Shown in pieces: positions 61,764-64,000 of a DNA stretch of 64,000 bases. A program made the position numbers and the translations under genes. Origin of the DNA: Algoriphagus vanfongensis DSM 17529 (lineage in GTDB: Bacteria; Bacteroidota; Bacteroidia; Cytophagales; Cyclobacteriaceae); assembly GCF_000429465.1 (NCBI RefSeq), contig NZ_AUBX01000014.1:372001-436000 (forward strand). The letters are read 5' to 3'. Position 1 is the stretch's first letter. Each line of letters opens with the position of its first letter. The notes under the pieces are model-generated. The model saw only the letters and a list, made by a program, of their open reading frames with translations. It did no database searches and was not told where the DNA came from.

Positions 61764-64000
61764 ATGTATTTAATATTCGATACCGAGACCACGGGTTTGC
61801 CCCGCGATTACAATGCTCCCATGTCCGATGTGGACAATTGGCCTAGGCTAGTTCAGCTAGCGTGGCAGTTGCATGATTCCAAAGGGAAACTGATTTCGAA
61901 TCACAACTACATCGTCAAACCAGAGGGTTTCACAATCCCATACAATGCCGAAAAAGTCCACGGAATCTCGACCAAAAGAGCTTTGGCCGAAGGACATGAT
62001 CTTGCTGAGGTGCTGGCGATTTTCGAAAAGGACGTTGCTCAATCCAAGTATCTCGTAGGCCACAATGTAGAATTTGATGTCAACGTAGTCGGCTCGGAAT
62101 ATTTCCGGATAGAAACTGAAATGCCTCTTACGGCTCAGCAGCTTGATACCAAAGACATCTCTACTGAATTTTGTGCTATTCCTGGAGGCAAGGGAGGTAA
62201 ATTCAAATGGCCGACTCTGACCGAACTCCACCATAAACTCTTTGGTGTTGGTTTTGATGATGCTCACGATGCAGCCTATGACGTGGATGCTACAGCGCGA
62301 TGTTTCTTCGGTTTGATCACTCAAAATGTTCTAAAACCAGAAGAGGGAATCGCTGTTTCAGAAGTCATTTACGAAGCTCCAAAACTGGCTGAGGCTAACT
62401 TTGCACAAGCAAAAGACACCCAAAAGACTGCTGCGAAAGACGTCTTAAAACAAGCTGGAAAAGCGGACATCTCAGACTTGGTGGATGTGCCTTTTACGCA
62501 TCTTCACGTTCATACGCAATATTCCGTTTTACAGGCTACCTCCGAAATCCCGGCTTTAGTCGCAAAGGCAAAATCACTGAACATGCCAGCTATCGCCATG
62601 ACCGATCATGGCAATATGATGGGAGCTTTTCACTTTGTGAAAGCGGCTATGGGCGCAGAGATCAAGCCTATTGTTGGTTGTGAATTTAACCTTTGCCGAG
62701 ACCGAAAAAACAAAGCCCAAAAGGACGATGGCTATCAGACCGTCCTCATTGCCAAAAATAAAGCAGGCTATCATAATCTGGCCAAACTCGCCTCCTTCGC
62801 TAATATTGAAGGATTCTACTATCTCCCAAGAATTGACAAGGAATTGCTCGTGCAGTACAAAGGAGACCTGATCGCCACTACAGGAGGACTTTGGGGAGAG
62901 ATTCCATTTTTGATTTTGAATGTGGGTGAAACCCAAGCCGAGGAGGCTTTTGTCTGGTGGAAAGAGCAGTTTGGAGAGGATTTTTATGTAGAGCTCAATC
63001 GACATGGAATTCCAGAAGAAGAAAAGGTCAATGAGGTCTTGCTGGAGTTTGCCAAGAAATACGATGTCAAATATTTCGCAGCCAACAACAGCTATTACAA
63101 TGATAAAGCAGACGCCAAGGCGCATGACATTTTGATCTGTGTGAAAGATGGCGAGCTCGTAGAAAAACCGAAAAAATACATCGGAAAAAGAGGACGGGAA
63201 TTTCGCTATGGTTTTCCAAATGATGAATTCTACCTGAAGTCTCCAGATGAGATGAAGAAGCTTTTTGCCGATTTGCCAGAAGCCATCGAATGTACTCAGG
63301 AGATCGTCGACAAGGTAGAAGCTTACAAACTTGCCCGAGAAGTACTTCTTCCAAAGTTTGACATCCCCGAACAGTTCAAGCATCCTGAAGATGAAGTGGA
63401 TGGAGGAAAGCGTGGGGAGAATGCTTTCCTGAGACACCTGACCTATGAAGGTGCCAAAAAGCGCTATGAAGAAATCACACCGGAGATCCGGGAGCGCCTG
63501 GACTTTGAGCTGGCGACGATTGAGAACACAGGATATCCGGGTTACTTTCTGATTGTCCAAGATTTCATTGTAGAAGCTAGAAAGCTGGGAGTTTCCGTGG
63601 GACCTGGACGTGGATCTGCTGCGGGATCTGCCGTGGCATACTGCACCGGAATCACCAATATTGATCCGATATCCTACAATCTCCTTTTTGAGAGATTCCT
63701 GAATCCGGACCGGGTTTCACTTCCCGATATTGATATTGACTTTGACGACGAAGGTCGGGGCAGAGTCATCGACTATGTGATCAAAAAATACGGTTCCAAT
63801 CAGGTAGCCCAGATCATCACCTACGGTACGATGGCGGCAAAATCCGCCATCCGAGATACGGCAAGAGTGCTTAATTTACCGCTTCCTGAGGCTGGTAGAT
63901 TGGCTAGTTTGGTGCCAGACATCAAACTCAAAGCACTCTTCAGTTTGGCAAAAGATCGGGCTGCACTTTCTGATAAACTGAAAGGTCAAGGAGAGCTGAT
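61764..64000 (+). CDS. dnaE: DNA polymerase III alpha subunit with N-terminal exonuclease (partial)
   Basis: The frame opens with ATG and stays open to the window end (745 codons seen; C-terminus missing). Residues 1-190 are a DnaQ-like 3'-5' exonuclease: FDTETTG (Asp6, Glu8), GHNVEFDVN (about 99-107) and HDAAYD (168-173). A linker of about 50 residues leads to the PHP domain (THLHVHTQYS, about 245-254; AMTDHGN). The polymerase core follows: GPGRGSAAGSAVAYCTG and the catalytic PDIDIDF (about 654-660). It is the replicative polymerase with proofreading in the same chain. The 213 bases upstream hold no gene, only a short inverted repeat (61564-61580). Confidence 0.93.
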   Translation, partial: MYLIFDTETTGLPRDYNAPMSDVDNWPRLVQLAWQLHDSKGKLISNHNYIVKPEGFTIPYNAEKVHGISTKRALAEGHDLAEVLAIFEKDVAQSKYLVGHNVEFDVNVVGSEYFRIETEMPLTAQQLDTKDISTEFCAIPGGKGGKFKWPTLTELHHKLFGVGFDDAHDAAYDVDATARCFFGLITQNVLKPEEGIAVSEVIYEAPKLAEANFAQAKDTQKTAAKDVLKQAGKADISDLVDVPFTHLHVHTQYSVLQATSEIPALVAKAKSLNMPAIAMTDHGNMMGAFHFVKAAMGAEIKPIVGCEFNLCRDRKNKAQKDDGYQTVLIAKNKAGYHNLAKLASFANIEGFYYLPRIDKELLVQYKGDLIATTGGLWGEIPFLILNVGETQAEEAFVWWKEQFGEDFYVELNRHGIPEEEKVNEVLLEFAKKYDVKYFAANNSYYNDKADAKAHDILICVKDGELVEKPKKYIGKRGREFRYGFPNDEFYLKSPDEMKKLFADLPEAIECTQEIVDKVEAYKLAREVLLPKFDIPEQFKHPEDEVDGGKRGENAFLRHLTYEGAKKRYEEITPEIRERLDFELATIENTGYPGYFLIVQDFIVEARKLGVSVGPGRGSAAGSAVAYCTGITNIDPISYNLLFERFLNPDRVSLPDIDIDFDDEGRGRVIDYVIKKYGSNQVAQIITYGTMAAKSAIRDTARVLNLPLPEAGRLASLVPDIKLKALFSLAKDRAALSDKLKGQGEL

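Noticed and set aside
62574..63560. 328-codon open frame opposite dnaE
   Set aside because: It is antisense to the conserved PHP/polymerase coding region; its Phe/Leu/Ile-rich translation is a by-product of the sense codons.

Overview
The window is a continuous stretch of housekeeping chromosome from a Bacteroidota bacterium, most likely order Cytophagales and close to Cyclobacteriaceae (Algoriphagus/Cyclobacterium-like). This rests on gene families typical of the phylum (DUF349, DUF2795, DUF3108, DUF5687 and DUF6252-type proteins, LiaF-like plus LytTR modules), on many TAnnTTTG -7 promoter elements with few clear Shine-Dalgarno sites, and on moderate GC. The genus is inference. There is no prophage, insertion sequence, CRISPR array or rRNA. 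One tRNA, Leu(CAA), is present.

Layout. 1-430 holds no supported gene. 431-5.9 kb: a small membrane protein, a membrane metallophosphoesterase, a 39-residue membrane peptide, EttA, and DUF349 and DUF2795 proteins. 6.0-8.7 kb: a LiaF-like protein, LytS-type kinase and LytTR regulator operon. 8.8-13.1 kb: IspD, QueA, a MacB-type permease and RecA. 13.3-16.8 kb: a DUF3108 protein, an OmpR/PhoR-type two-component pair and an RluA-type enzyme. 16.9-19.6 kb: the rplM-rpsI-rpsB-tsf operon. 19.7-29.9 kb: a lipoprotein with a decayed copy of its 3' end, Pgk, threonylcarbamoyl-AMP synthase, a TPR lipoprotein, and a tightly packed thioesterase/Nudix/unknown/RecQ/enoyl-CoA hydratase/ComEC cluster. 30-41.9 kb: an outer-membrane barrel, a GNAT protein, PhoH, SAM hydrolase, tRNA-Leu, an ABC exporter, nitroreductase, adenosine kinase, RimO and TruA. 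42.8-54.2 kb: a nine-gene ilv-leu operon. 54.4-64 kb: IspE, a damaged toxin-antitoxin pair, an EamA exporter, LptF/G, Tgt, a glycosyltransferase, a sigma factor, RsmG and the start of an exonuclease-fused DnaE that runs off the window.

The most interesting system is the control region of the branched-chain amino acid operon. A consensus promoter drives a 16-residue leader peptide in which 8 residues are Val, Leu or Ile. It is followed by mutually exclusive antiterminator and terminator hairpins ending 18 bases before ilvD. This is a textbook ribosome-mediated attenuator, here for a nine-gene ilvDBNC-leuACD-leuA2-leuB operon.

Other points of note: an antitoxin gene broken by one missing base beside an intact MazF/PemK toxin; a Tgt that lacks all three cysteine zinc ligands; three copies of ACCGACT/AGTCGGT placed with LytTR-like spacing upstream of a LytTR operon; a palindromic operator upstream of an OmpR-type regulator; and an intercistronic hairpin between rpsB and tsf.
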